From: Caenorhabditis remanei
Lineage: Eukaryota; Nematoda; Chromadorea; Rhabditida; Rhabditidae
DNA: 64,000 nucleotides
Direction: 5' to 3'
Assembly: GCF_010183535.1 (NCBI RefSeq)
Contig: NC_071330.1
Coordinates: forward strand, 10,397,717 to 10,461,716
The notes under the pieces are model-generated. The model had not been told where the DNA came from and did no database searches. It saw only the letters and a list, made by a program, of their open reading frames with translations. This document shows positions 49,301-61,100 of this stretch, piece by piece (the stretch's first letter is position 1; the number at the start of each line of letters is the position of its first letter). A program made the position numbers and the translations under genes.

Positions 49301-49688
49301 CAATTCCCAGAATGGCAAAGTGTTTTCGGAAAATCGAAAGGAAAGCTTCTTCGACGTGTGCTTCTGATTTCTAAAAGAACATATGCATTCCAAAGCAGGT
49401 GAAACGGAATTAATGCTCACCTTTTCCTTGCAAATCTTCAAGGTCACTTCCAAAACAGTTTGTGGGCGACGGGATGCTTGAATCTTGTTCAGAAGATCTT
49501 GAGCTGATTTGTTATCACCGGAAAAAGTTAATTTACAGACTCGAAACTTGAATCTCTATTTTCTTACTAATCAATGCCAGAGCTATCGGTTTTTCAATAT
49601 TTTCTTCTGGTTTTTGGGAGTGCGCCCCGATTGCTTCTTTCAGGGCTGTTGTCAGTTTCCTTCGCTTCTTTTCTGGTGCATCCTCCAT
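46399..49688 (-). CDS. Large helical protein, family not recognised
   Basis: A minus-strand gene of about ten exons runs from the ATG at 49,688 to the stop at 46,399-46,401, roughly 750-800 residues. It starts MEDAPEKKRRKLTTALKEAI, with a KKRRK basic run that could be a nuclear signal, and joins in frame to TQDLLNKIQASRRPQTVLEV. The rest is leucine-rich and predicted almost entirely helical, without transmembrane segments. It ends in a basic ERTRYKKFLSTITKASKRVY tail. The layout could fit a HEAT/ARM-like solenoid or a ribosome-biogenesis factor such as the Urb2/Npa2 group, but I see no diagnostic motif and do not assert it. One intron (47,109-47,906) is 798 bp and consists almost entirely of nested inverted-repeat elements; the others are about 45-65 bp. 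Splicing across the large intron is in frame (KKDVF to DSIVKF). Confidence 0.68.
47133..47871. repeat. Old inverted-repeat element interrupted by a hAT-like MITE
   Basis: About 160 bp at the left (from 47,133) are repeated inverted at the right (to about 47,871). They share TCGGAATAAAAAAC, ACCGACGCGCAAGGTTCGCG, CGCCCACTCATCATAAACAT and GATCAGGGCACGG, with scattered differences and a 3-bp indel. The 327-bp MITE at 47,385-47,711 is inserted in the right arm, so the original element was about 400 bp. I find no clear target duplication, consistent with an older insertion. It lies wholly inside an intron of the minus-strand gene. Confidence 0.8.
47385..47711. mobile_element. Palindromic hAT-like MITE, copy 2, 8-bp duplication GAAAAATT
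   Basis: Same family as the element at 18,437: identical ends GGTGCACTCTCGTTACCAAA and complement, same arm motifs (CTGTTGCATCGTAGAAC, TGGCCCCTTACGGCTTATTG), with the central loop in reverse orientation. Perfect flanking direct repeats GAAAAATT lie at 47,377-47,384 and 47,712-47,719. It is inserted into the right arm of an older inverted repeat. No coding capacity. Confidence 0.93.
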
Positions 49689-49813
49689 CTATAAAAATGA
49701 ATTTTAAGATTTAAAAAAAAGTATAAATGAGTCCTAGTTACAGAAAACATAAATTCCGTAATAATATTATTCTGTGAAAACAAACACAAAGAGGCAAAGG
49801 GTCTCAACGAAAA

Positions 49814-50152
49814 GAGACCCCACCGATTCCGCGGAAGAAAAAAACGATGGAAAACGAAAACGATGGAAAATGGGCGGAGTCAAAACTGCAATGTTGCGGC
49901 ACGGACTTTTCTGAAGCGTTAGACGTCTGAAACTTCTTGATTTCTTGAAGTAATAGTTCTAGTACTAATTTTGTGGAGATAACAGAAGGTGTTACTACTC
50001 GTGTAACAAAAAAGTATATCAAAATTCGTCCATATACAAGAAACTTAAATCGCCAAAAAAGTGCGCGGCGATATTGCAATTAAAGACTCCGCCCATTTTC
50101 CATCGTTTTCGTTTTCCATCGTTTTTTTCTTCCGCGGAATCGGAGGGGTCTC
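49814..50152. mobile_element. Mutator-like MITE with 9-bp target duplication
   Basis: Inverted arms of about 68 bp begin GAGACCCCACCGATTCCGCG and end with its near-complement (…CGGAGGGGTCTC); one internal mismatch is visible. Each arm carries the repeated unit CGATGGAAAACGAAAACGA. Flanking direct repeats CAACGAAAA (9 bp) lie at 49,805-49,813 and 50,153-50,161. A 9-bp duplication with long terminal inverted repeats is typical of Mutator-like elements. It lies between two minus-strand genes, just upstream of the start at 49,688. There is no transposase. Confidence 0.85.
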
Positions 50153-50538
50153 CAACGAAAAACACTGCACTAGCACTTGCGCTCTACAGAACTATGATTT
50201 CGGAGGCACTTTTAAATTCTGAAGTTTACGCTTACTCATAATCGGAACACGAAAATTACAGATATGGTTGTGTATGCGAAGAATCACACAAATTTTATAA
50301 ATTCAAAAGACAACAATATTCTTGTCGGGAACGTTTTATTGTTGGTTCTGAGGCGACAAAATAAGGGCAAGCAATATACATGTTGAACATAAACAAAAAT
50401 AGTTGCGAGGGTATGTGAGGACTGAAATATAAAGGAAGGAAATAGAAAATGTTAGTTGAAGTATATTCAACAAGAAATCTTTGGTTATTTTTATACATAT
50501 ACATTGATACAGATTAGTATTTTTGTCATTGGCTTATT

Positions 50539-51727
50539 TTAATCACTATAGCTATCAATATCAGAGTTATCCATCTTGAGAAATGAAATTAAATCGTCTA
50601 CAGGTGGAACTCCATTCTTCAAAGGGATCATATCCTTTTCGACTTCAAACTCAACCAACTCGTTCTGTTCTTCCATAATCAGCACTCTTCGGTTCATGCA
50701 TTTGACTGTCTGCTCCAATTCAATATACTGAAAAAGATACTCGAATGTACCAGCACTTAGTCAAAACTAACTCTGTTCCTAGCAGTTGGGTTCTTTGAGC
50801 TTGAATTGTTTCTGTAGACAACTTGCATTTCAACGTGTTGTTTTCCTTTCACGGAGCATCTTATTGAAGCGGTCGAAGCAATCAGACCACCATTATTGTC
50901 TAGTTCTGGTTCCAACTGGCCATATTCTTTGCATTTATCGGTTTTGAGACGATGAGTTATGCTCTGAATGGTTCAATTATGAATTGAGAAGACAATATAC
51001 TATAACTGACCCTATTTCCGCGCTGTGAAAGTATGGAAGCGGTTACTATTCCGTCCGAGAGCTGGAAGCCTTCGTTTTCAGCAACCATGTTTTCGAGAAC
51101 ACTGTATAGCACAGCAAACGGCATTTCGATCGTTGTCTGTATGGCAAACCTTGCAAGACACTGCCCAGTTTCTCTCGGCTCCGATAGGAGAGATTTCTAA
51201 AGCCAATTAGAGACAATTTACTAGAAGTATGTTGCACTTACCAGAATAATACCAGCAAGATCCTCAATATAAATGTGACGGCATTGCATCGTGAAGAGAT
51301 ATGGGCGATGATTTGGATGGAGAAGCACGTATTCAACAAGTTCTTTCTCTGATTCACGTGACGTGTGGAACCATCTTTGTACAAGGTACTCATAGCGCTC
51401 TAGGCGTAATGTTTCAGCTGGAGTTTTTTTGAGGTTTCGAAGAACTTTCACAGCTTCGTCGCGTAGTTGAGATACATTCGGCTTTTTGACAATCAATTTT
51501 GGTGTTTCATCAATTCTGTGCACCGACCGATAATTTTCATCTTCGACAAGTTCTACATCTTCTCCTTGTGCTTCTATAATATCTTCATTTTGTAGTGTGC
51601 GCTTTGGTTGGAGCACCGAGCAGCCTGCTCTTGCCGTTTCCACCTCTTCTACTTCGATATCTTCTATCTTCGGAACATAACGCGTCACGAGTAATTCCCG
51701 GAGAGCTGAACGTGGCAACGATGCCAT
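50539..51727 (-). CDS. Unrecognised protein, conserved-looking, trans-spliced
   Basis: The ATG at 51,727 is preceded by TTTATTACAG one base upstream, a strong trans-splice acceptor. About five exons encode roughly 310-330 residues ending DNSDIDSYSD at 50,539-50,541. Visible segments are MASLPRSALRELLVTRYVPK, a Glu/Asp-rich disordered stretch, a helical region ETLRLERYEYLVQRWFHTSR continuing LVEYVLLHPNHRPYLFTMQC, and a later part with ENMVAENEGFQLSDGIVTAS and QHVEMQVVYRNN. There is no signal peptide or membrane segment. I do not recognise the family; the mix of helical core and acidic tail suggests an intracellular protein. It is divergent from the cpg-2-like gene across a compact 306-bp interval. 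Confidence 0.6.
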
Positions 51728-52033
51728 GCTGTAATAAACGAATATAAGACCCCCATTTGTTGAAAAAATAACAGAAATCATGCTCCGACATGAAGTAAAA
51801 CAAATCAACATGGAGAGAAGATTTTCGCGCCGCTACAGTTCGCGCCGAGACACAACGTTGAATGTATGAAATGTTCCTTTAATAGTTTTTTCTAGGCATG
51901 ACTGATATATCATGATATATTTTCTCCTCACTTTTTGAGTTCAATAATAGCTGTAATTTTGAATGTTATACTTTTCAACTAATTTCTGATACTACATATT
52001 TCGATAATTAATTCAGTTTTTTTACAGAATAAA
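51728..52033. promoter_or_regulatory. Compact divergent promoter, trans-splice acceptors on both sides
   Basis: Only 306 bp separate two divergent start codons. Each start is immediately preceded, on its own strand, by a pyrimidine-rich acceptor (TTTATTACAG and TTTTTTACAG). The interval contains a GCGCCGCTACAGTTCGCGCCG segment (split here by its centre) around 51,828-51,850, which looks like E2F-type GCGC sites and may be a shared core element. Confidence 0.55.
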
Positions 52034-53618
52034 ATGAAGACGTCTACAATTTTCTTGGTTTCTCTGATAATAGCAGCAGTTCACACTAATTTTTTACCAG
52101 GTTTAAAAGTCTGTTAGAATCATACAAATAGAATATTTCAGATTGTACTAATACAGCTGATGGGTTGTATCCGTTAGGCAGCTGTGAACCACGGTTTTTG
52201 ACATGTTCCGGTGGAATTGCTCTTATCATGGATTGCCCTGATGATCTCATTTATCACGAAGGCCTGGAGTTTTGCGATTGGAGGCACAATATTTTTGCAT
52301 GTGGCCGAGCTGAAGAAGCTTCTGCAGAATCATCCGGTGACGCCTCTGGTGATGCTACCGAAGACGGTTCCGGTGCTGAGGTCGAGGATGGGAGTGGCGA
52401 GAATTCCGGAGAGTCTTCAGGTGATGAACTTCTTGAGAATGGTCAGTTTTTTTCCACCATATTCCCAAACGTGTTTCCGATTCAGTTTGTGAAAACCTGG
52501 TTAATGGTGTATACTCTTCGAGACGCTGCACTAACTATTACTTCATCTGCAGTTCGAACACTCCACGTTTCCTAAGTTGCCCAACTCCTCTCTTTTATGA
52601 TCCAATTCAACAAAAGTGTTCGTGGAAAGAAGCAGTCGAAGAATGCCAGAAAGAAATAACGACAACAGCAGAAGAATATATCCCCGATGATCAACAAAAT
52701 AGGGACGAATCGTCAGGAAGTGGTAGTGGTCACCCCATCGAGTCTTGCGAAGATAAATCTGATGGAATTTATCCAATTGATGAGTGTTCCGAAACTTTCC
52801 TTACATGTTCTGAAGGAATCTCTCGTATTATGGATTGTCCGTCAACTCTTTTCTTTCATCCTTCTCTTCTTATTTGCGATAGGCAACAAAATATTATTGG
52901 ATGCACAGGATCTCCGAAGCCGACACCTGCATGTGAAGAAGATGGTTATTTCTCGTTCGGACTATGCGCCTCGTCGTTTACTGGATGCACAAACGGACGA
53001 GCTATCATAATGTTCTGTCCCACAGGGCTCAAATTTTCTCAAAGCACTCAAATGTGTGATTACGAGTACAACACTTTGGAGTGCGAAGATCGGAATAGAA
53101 AAGGTAATAGCTTAATTTGAGAAATCTGACCCTTGAATTCTCAGAATCATCTTTGGATGATGATTCCGAAAAGGATACAAGTAACAATTTTCTAACTCCA
53201 TGCATTCATATGGAAAACGGTCTCTATGCCCTTGACTGTACTCCACGTGTCTTATCCTGCCAGAATGGAAATGAACGAGTTTTCGAATGTCCTCAAAGTC
53301 TTGTGTTCAATGAGCAGTCACTCACTTGTGATTTTCCAGAAACTTCTCTCAAATGTCGAATTGAAGGTATGACTCGGTTTCAACTAAAAATTGATAAAAC
53401 TATTAAACACTGCAGATACTCTTCTCATCCGTGACTCCGCTATTTCTACATACGACTGTGCTATTGATGGACTATTCTCAAATTCTCTCTGTTCTCGAGA
53501 TTACTATAGATGCCACGGCGGTCAACTCATAAAGCATGAATGTGCCGACGCAAATGCAGTTTTCTCGATGATTGAAGGCCAGTGTGTAGACGCTTCGAAC
53601 CTTGCTCAGTGTCAATGA
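52034..53618 (+). CDS. cpg-2: Secreted chitin-binding chondroitin proteoglycan (cpg-2-like), six CBM14 domains
   Basis: After a signal peptide ([15 protein letters not shown]...) the gene encodes six peritrophin-A/CBM14 chitin-binding domains. Each has the six-Cys pattern around NGLYP...C...F..C..G....M.CP..L.....[100 protein letters not shown] and [19 protein letters not shown]. Ser-Gly/Asp-Glu linkers ([20 protein letters not shown] and ESSGSGSG) are candidate chondroitin attachment sites. Six domains plus Ser-Gly linkers match C. elegans CPG-2, an eggshell proteoglycan needed for early embryos. Exon 1 is odd: the obvious splice at 52,101 puts a TAA in frame after AAVSH; an alternative intron (GTTTCA at 52,079 to the AG at 52,131) keeps the frame. 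Downstream exons are all phase 1 and consistent. Confidence 0.87.
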
Positions 53619-55189
53619 TAAACCCTCACTCTCACCATCTGATTGGATTATTCGTTCACATACTTGTATTATAGATTTGTAAATTTTTGTAATTTTGTAT
53701 TCCTGTCAGATTGTAAATAAACTATATTGAAACTTGTAATATAAAAGAGAGTTTAGCATATGCCGCAGTGATGAAAGTGTTTTTCAGAATTTTCAGAAGT
53801 ATCGGAATCTGCAATAGAAAAACATGGCCGCAGTCCTCCTACAGTAACCGGATCAACATTTTCTAGAGAAGGAACCAAGTGAAAACAAAGTTGACCTTCT
53901 CTATCAATTGAGTGATGATCATGTCACTTTTCGTGCGTCTCTGGCAGTCAGGTTGGCTCTAGACATAGGAACGGCAGGCCTCCGTCAGCTGTCATCTTAC
54001 TACTCTTCTTCATCAAGTTGGACTACGCATTGATTGGTCACTTTTGCCTGCTCATTGGCCTTTATCACATTCAAGAGTATAGAGGGATTCTCTATCCGCC
54101 CTCTCATTTTTCCTTCTGAAAAAATGTTTTCTTTTTTTTGACTGACATGTAGTAGTAGTATCAGTAATAAATAATCTGCTGACGTCATCATGATCTTCCG
54201 ATTCTGAAACCAATTGTAATAGAGCCTATGAGGGAGAGAGAAAGAGAATGAGTGTCCAGTGACATTTCAAACGATTTATCGACTTCAAGCTCATTCATTT
54301 TCTCCTTCGAGGAGAGGTTTTCAACAAGATCAAAAGTCAATTTGTTAGTAAACATTCTCCACTTTAATGTCAGCCATGTTTGTGATAAATTTTTCCTCAA
54401 AAAACCTCTTTGTAACCTAACTGCGAGACATTGGTTTTCACTCATCTCAATTATTTTAACCTCAGAATTTCTCATGATGTTGTCGTGATTATCTGAAAAT
54501 TAAAAAATGTTATCTTTTTCTTAACCACCACCATATGCTTTCACAGAAATACGTATTCTGTAACTCTTGACGATCCTCAGGAAAAATGAGTTGTTCCGTA
54601 TCAGAACTGTTTGCATCAATATTTCAGAAATTGATATTGATCAAAACTGCAAGAATTTGAACTTGATAGCAGAGTTGGCTGAAGTCAGAACTAGTGTAGA
54701 TAAGAAATTTTTAACTATGCTGAGCCGTTATTTTGAACTACCAGTTCCGGACTCTTTCCTGATTCACATCAATCCGATAATTGTTTTCAGAAATACTACC
54801 TTGAGCTTGTTAAATTTGACTATTTTTAGCTTTTCCCCTTCCAGGTCAGAACATGCTCTTCCTCGAGTCCCCCATCCCATCCCTATCCACATTTCCCATT
54901 CTTTTCCTTTCCTTTATCACTCGATCTCACAACTAAGAAGAGTCAGTTACACCTAGCAAAATCTCTCTCTTTTTCACAATTGAAAGTTCATTCTTCTCTT
55001 TTACTTCTTCTTTCTTCGTTTTAACTTTTGTTCTTTCCTCTCCTCTGTTCTTCTAAGTCTTCTAGAAACGACATATGACATTTCAGGTTTTTTTTTGCAG
55101 CAAAGTTTCAAGCTCATATTGCCCTCTTCCCATATCCTGGGTCTCTAACTTTCCCACTGTATTTCTTTTTCTCTCCCGGCAACTACTCA
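53619..55189. other. Upstream region of the RhoGEF gene
   Basis: About 1.6 kb without a gene I can support. Around 54,190-54,490 both strands are open for 80-95 codons, but neither frame has splice sites or a recognisable domain, so I leave it uncalled. A pyrimidine-rich tract precedes the RhoGEF start, ending TTTTTTTGCAG at about 55,101, which may be a trans-splice or 5' intron acceptor. Confidence 0.45.
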
Positions 55190-58100
55190 ATGCTCAACCC
55201 GAACGATGCGGATGACTCGGATAGTTCAACTGACTCTCCACCGCCCGTCGTGTCGAGACCCAAAAGATCAGCTACCGTATCTCCGAGTACGAGGAACTCT
55301 TTTTACAATTCTAGGTTTGTCTTTCATTTATCCTATATACTGAAAATTTATTTATCAGAAGACGAAGCGATGCAAATCTGAACTTTTTCAACGAGAGAGA
55401 ACGGCAACGTGAGAGACGCAGAAGTATGGTTCGAGCAAGTAGAGAAAGAAGTGAATCTAGAAGATCATCGCAGCAGAATTTAAGAAAAACGAATAGTGAA
55501 CCAAATGTAGATATGCCTTCGGTAAGAGAGTATCTAGATTATTTGAAAACAAAAAAAAGTTTCAGATTGACGTTGAAGCACTTCAGAAGTTATTACTATC
55601 CCTTCCGAAATTCGCATCTGCTTCTAGATCGAGAATTGTGAGTTTTCATATTCAGTACCTTATTTCATGATCACATTCAGAATCATCGTCATGACTCTGA
55701 TTCTGGTGGAGAGATGACGACAGAGATCGAAGAACTAAAAGACGCAGCAAAAAGTATTCAATCACTTCAAAGAGTTCTCGCATATCCATCCCAAGTATCA
55801 TCTGATCGTGGAGGTAATCGTCGTCTCCCAACCGTTGATCCAGTTGAGTCGTGCCTTGAATCTTCAGTATTTTCCGATGTCGATGAGTCCTCGTTGGCAA
55901 CTGATACGACAGATGGCGGACGACGTTCCGGAATTTCAACTCGGTTGGGTCATCCACGTGGTGTTATGCAATTCATTCCTTCCATCAGAAATGACCAATT
56001 CCAACCAACGTCCGAAATTCGTCGGAATTCGATTTCAAGGAAATCATCGGTTCCAGATGGATTCATGAGCAACGAATTACAGTCAGATCCAGTCCCGAAT
56101 GTCAGAAATAGGTAACATCGATCTGTTTGGTTTTGATTATTTGAACTCACTTTTTTACTAACTAATCTGTTGTTATACCCTGTTCAGAAGACGTGGAATC
56201 GTGGATGAGATGTTTTCTTCTTCAACATCTCTTCTTGTTGATCGTCCATCTGAGACTCTTGCCGGAGTGAATCGATTCGCAAAACTTCTCGACACATTCC
56301 GAAGCCGACCTACTTCTCCAGAACAACATCCTTCTATTTCCTGGAATCCATACGTGTATTCTGATGGTGGTGAAGCTTTGGAGACATGTGGAATGGAAGA
56401 TTCACTTCATGAAGCTGATATTTTGTTATGGAAAAAGAGAAGTCGAGCGAGTTTACGAAGACATTACAGTGTACGGCATTTGGCTGCAAGAGAACTTTTG
56501 GATACTGAGAAATCGTTTGTGGAAGGTCTGGAGTTTCTTGTTACAGTAAGCCTTTTTTTTTGCTTTTTTTCAGAAGCCATTAAAATATCTTTAGAAATAC
56601 ATGCGACCACTGCGTCAACCACTTGAATGCACTCTCATTGAAGCGTCTCTAGTTGACAAAATATTCTACAGAATTCCAGAAATTCTAGCACATCATCAAG
56701 TTCTCCTGACAACATTGAGTCAACGAATAGACCAATGGCATAAAGATGCAATACTGGGAGATGTGTTGTTAGCTCATGTAGGTTTAGGTAAACAAATTAT
56801 TGATGAAGAAGGTTTTTTTTCAGTTTTCGAAGCAATCTATGATTGAGACATACATTGCATTCGTGGATAACTTCAAGTTTGCGAAAGCATCGATCACACA
56901 AGCGAGGCAGAAACACGCATTTGAGAAATATTATAGTGTAAGTCATTTATAAATTTTGAGTTAAACGTTTCAATGTACATCGGAGAAATTTCCCAAATCG
57001 ATAGAGCCAAATGGCAGGAAACACACACATTTTCTTCACCGATCAAGATCACTCATCCTATTTAATTACAGAGATGTTGCCGAGACCATCCGAATAAACT
57101 AGACCTGGATGCTCTCCTGATCTCTCCAATTCAACGGGTTCCAAGATACGAGTTGATAGTGAAACAAATGTTGAAGCATACTCCAGTGGAACATGAAGAT
57201 AGAGAACGTCTTCAACGTGCACAGAGACATATTCATTGTTTAGCAGTTGCAATTAACCAACATAAAGATGGAAGTGAACAAATGGAACAACGATTGAGAG
57301 AGATTGAAGCGATTGTTGATGGCTTAGATGATGTGAGCTTTTGCTCCCTATCGGGTAAAATAAGTCATATTTTTAGTTGGTGACAAAAGAAAGAACACTG
57401 CTACGTCATGATATCATCACTTTGAAAGGGACAGAAAGAGAACGATGCGTTTTTATGCTTTCTGATCTTCTTCTTGTGACAAGTGTCAAGAAAAAGGCAA
57501 AGGTTATGTATACTAAAATGACGTGAGTTGTCTTAAAAATCTCACTTGATTGTTCTGAAACTTCAGATCACACTCCATGGATTTCCTGGAAAGTAATCGT
57601 TTCAAGTTACTCTACAAAATTGCTCTCGAGGATGTTCAAATATCAAAAGATACACTTTCTCAGTTAGAAGCAGTCGAGAGAAAACTTGAATCGTCTCGTG
57701 AAGATGACCGAGTTTTGAAGAAGATGTCTCAGTTGTGTTCTCTTCTGAAATGTGAAAAGAAGGTAAGTGAATTGCTACTTTATTTTAGAGAAAAAGAAGA
57801 AAAAAAGTGTAATATAAATACTCGTAGAGAAGCTAGAACTCATATCTAGAAATCGGGATTTGAACAATAGCCTATCGGGTCTTGTCCAGAAACTGTGAGA
57901 TTTCTGAATGTTCCACAACAACTAACTGATCCAATGTTATCACCAGAGAATGGAAGACCTGGAAGTGAACAATTAGATAATTAGGCGACGGAAACGGAAA
58001 CAATACCTTTTGTGAAGTATTGCCAATAACAAGGAGCCGCCATATCAGAGTCAGCTAATCTGATTATAGACGTGATCGTGGAAAGTGTTCCTCCAATGAT

Positions 58101-61100
58101 TCCGAAGATTAGTACTGCTGCATTCAAGGCAAGAATAGCTTTTGGTGTAATTCGAAGAATTCTGAAAATCGTATTTTCTCCTTTGAACTCAAATGAGTTC
58201 TTACTCTTTCAAAGTTGCTCTCTCATGAATTGGCTCAGCTTCATCTGATTTCTCGTTTCCTTCGAGCCAGATCACTTCCTGAGTTCTGATGGAAATATAA
58301 AAAATTGGTGGCAGAATGAGTGTCATGAGAACCATTGTTGAAGCTCCAATCTTAAAAATAGATATAGTACGGTGCTTCAAACTAGAACTCACCAAGTCAA
58401 GAACGGGACCAAAATGAGGAATCGTGAGGCCGATGAAGATGACGAACCAGAATAGAACGGATCTAACTAAGAACCGTTTGACTCCAAATCCTATGATTTA
58501 ATTTATGATTTTTTTCCTGAACCTAGTTGCTTACTATGAGGAACTTTGAATAATGCTTCAACTTGTTGAATTGGTGGTGACATAACAATGACAATTGTTG
58601 TGATAACATGAACAGCAATCATCAGATTCACTGTTTGTTGAATCCATTTTATTTGCAACGAAGGAATTATAGCTTCCCCAACTGTGCTTCCGTAAACGAA
58701 GTAACCACCAACGGCAATACAAAGATATAGTATTGTGCAGACTGAAATAATCATCTAGTTTCAGTAGTAATTCCGATCGAAGCACTTACAAATAATTGCC
58801 AAAACCACAGAGTGCACAAAATGAGCAGGCTTCTTCATATCATGTTGAATTGTTGGAAGAGTTGCATGGCCTCCAAAAGCGAATACAAATGTTCCAAACG
58901 CCATAAATGCTTTCATAAGATTCGGCTCATCATGAGGAGCATCTTGTGAACAAACTGGAGCATCGTGAGCCAATCCAACAACAACAAGAATCACTGCGAG
59001 AGTACTTGAACCTGCGGAAAACAGTGCAGCCTGCCAGAAATGCATTGGTGATGGGAGCATGGTGGCGGGCCAGACAGCGAGACCGACAATCAGAATTAGA
59101 TAACATTGATTGATATCCAGATGGAAGAAAAAGTGAAGAAGAATTGAGAGATTCTTGGCAGCAAGAAGAACTAAAACAGTGGCGAATCCGATTTGAGTTA
59201 TGCAAATCATGAAGGCAATGAATGATCTCATTTTCCGGCCGATTGTTCTGTATGCCATTTCTCCATAAGGTTTTCGGCAACTGAAAGTTTTGGAATGTTT
59301 ATAGTTGTTCTATTCTACATCTCTTCTGAACTTTCTTTACCTCGTTATCAACTTCCTCGTATAGTCTATGTATCAAAAAGTATTTCTGTGGTTTAGATTG
59401 TATACTGAAGTTATATCAATAGAAGAAATTGATTGATAAGTATCTTTTTCCGTCTCTCTATCACAGTTTCAAAACAAAATCAACCTACTGATCTCTATAT
59501 TCCGGCCATCGATTCTGCATTATTTTCCATGTCCAACAAAGTTCCAAGGCCGTATACAAAGAGAATACAGAACACAAAATGAGAAGAATGAGTCCAGGAA
59601 TTAATCCCATTGATGTTAGAGCATAAGAAAGTGCAATCATCCCTCCACCAGCAGTTTCACCTATTATGAAAATTGCTCCAATTATCCATCCTATTCCTTT
59701 TTCATTTATGTGGGAAGTCGGACCATCTTTCTGGAAATTCGTTTAATAAAAAACTAGTGGCGACCAAGCTTAATAACCGTTCCTGTAACATTATTTTGCC
59801 TTGCAGAGAAATCTGCGATTCAACTAAACTAGAAATTAAAGAACAGTTTCCTAAACTCGAAAAGTTCAAATACTTACATCTGTTGTCGACCAAACTCTGC
59901 TCAAACCCATATTTACGGTCTAAAATTGATTCTGGTTCAATACTGAAATTTTTTCGTCCTTTAACAATCAAACAGGGTGTGAAAAAGCAAGAAAACAAAA
60001 AGAATGATGTATGTTTTTTAATGATAAGAGACTAGACCAAAAACAAACAATAAATCACAACAAAACTTATGACACCTTCTTATTTATCGTCACGCCTACT
60101 ATTTCAAAATGTAGAGATTTGAGGCAAAAATGAAACGAAAGGTCAAAGAGAACTGATGACAATATGTGTTAGAATCACGTTGACTCGAAACTGATTTGCA
60201 TGAGAAATAAATGTTTGACTTCAACTTTTGAATCAGATTCAGAAAGAGATAGAGAGAAAAAATGGAAATGCGAATTGATCAGTGAATGAAGAAAAGAGTG
60301 TAATGTTGATTTACAAAGTTGATATGATAAAAGTAAAGAGAAGGAAATGAAACCGGTTTACAGATTCTGATGGAGATGTTGGAGACAATGGAGACGGATA
60401 ACTCGATGAGCATAAGGGAGCTCAATGAAAAAATGAGCAATGATCCAGATTTGAGTGCAGTCAATTTGGATGTTCTAACATCGTAAGACGATTGTTTAAA
60501 CAAACAAAAAATGAAACCGGTTTATTTTTGCCAGAAATGGATTTGAACCGTTTGTCCTCGAGTTCCCAAATGCGGAAAAGAGGAGTGTATGGGAAGCAAC
60601 ATTCAAAGATGCAAAGATTACACTGGCAAAACATTTGATTGCGGCTCCTAGTTGGAGTCTCAAGACTATTATTGCACATCAAACGAGACCAGGATTACAG
60701 GTAAATTGATCTTCAGTTTTAAATATATATTCTATAAAAATGGAAGAATGTCTTTGTATAACTTTTCAATTTTTGTCTGTCAGTTTGCAGAAGGTTTTTT
60801 CTTATGTTTGAAAGTGCAAGTGAGCATAATCTAAAAATGTTTTCGACGACTTTTGACTAAGCTTTCAGTTAGAAATCGTTTTCTTTCCATAAAAAAAACA
60901 TGGCTCGTCTGAAGATTGTTATTTTCAAACTTTCCAGAATGGCATTTTTCCGTTCTACACTCACTTGACTAACCTTTCCTTTTCAGCTATGCACTGCTAC
61001 AGTAGTCCCTGGAAAACGTGTGGACAGTACTCCGTTCCTCTGGGTTTGTGCGAGTGATAAATTCAGTGGACAAGTCGCTGTGATGGCGTTGGATTCTGGA

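Noticed and set aside
54188..54488. Overlapping open frames on both strands (95 and 78 codons)
   Set aside because: Neither has splice partners, a recognisable domain or a clear start context; I cannot choose between them.
59702..59998. 98-codon minus-strand frame overlapping the transporter start
   Set aside because: It reads the transporter first exon and intron in the wrong frame. The spliced MGLSRVWSTTD to KDGPTSH join fits the family N-terminus.
60541..60563. tRNA-like B-box GGTTCAAATCC on the minus strand
   Set aside because: It lies inside a RhoGEF exon (NGFEPF), and no matching A-box or cloverleaf is present at the right distance.
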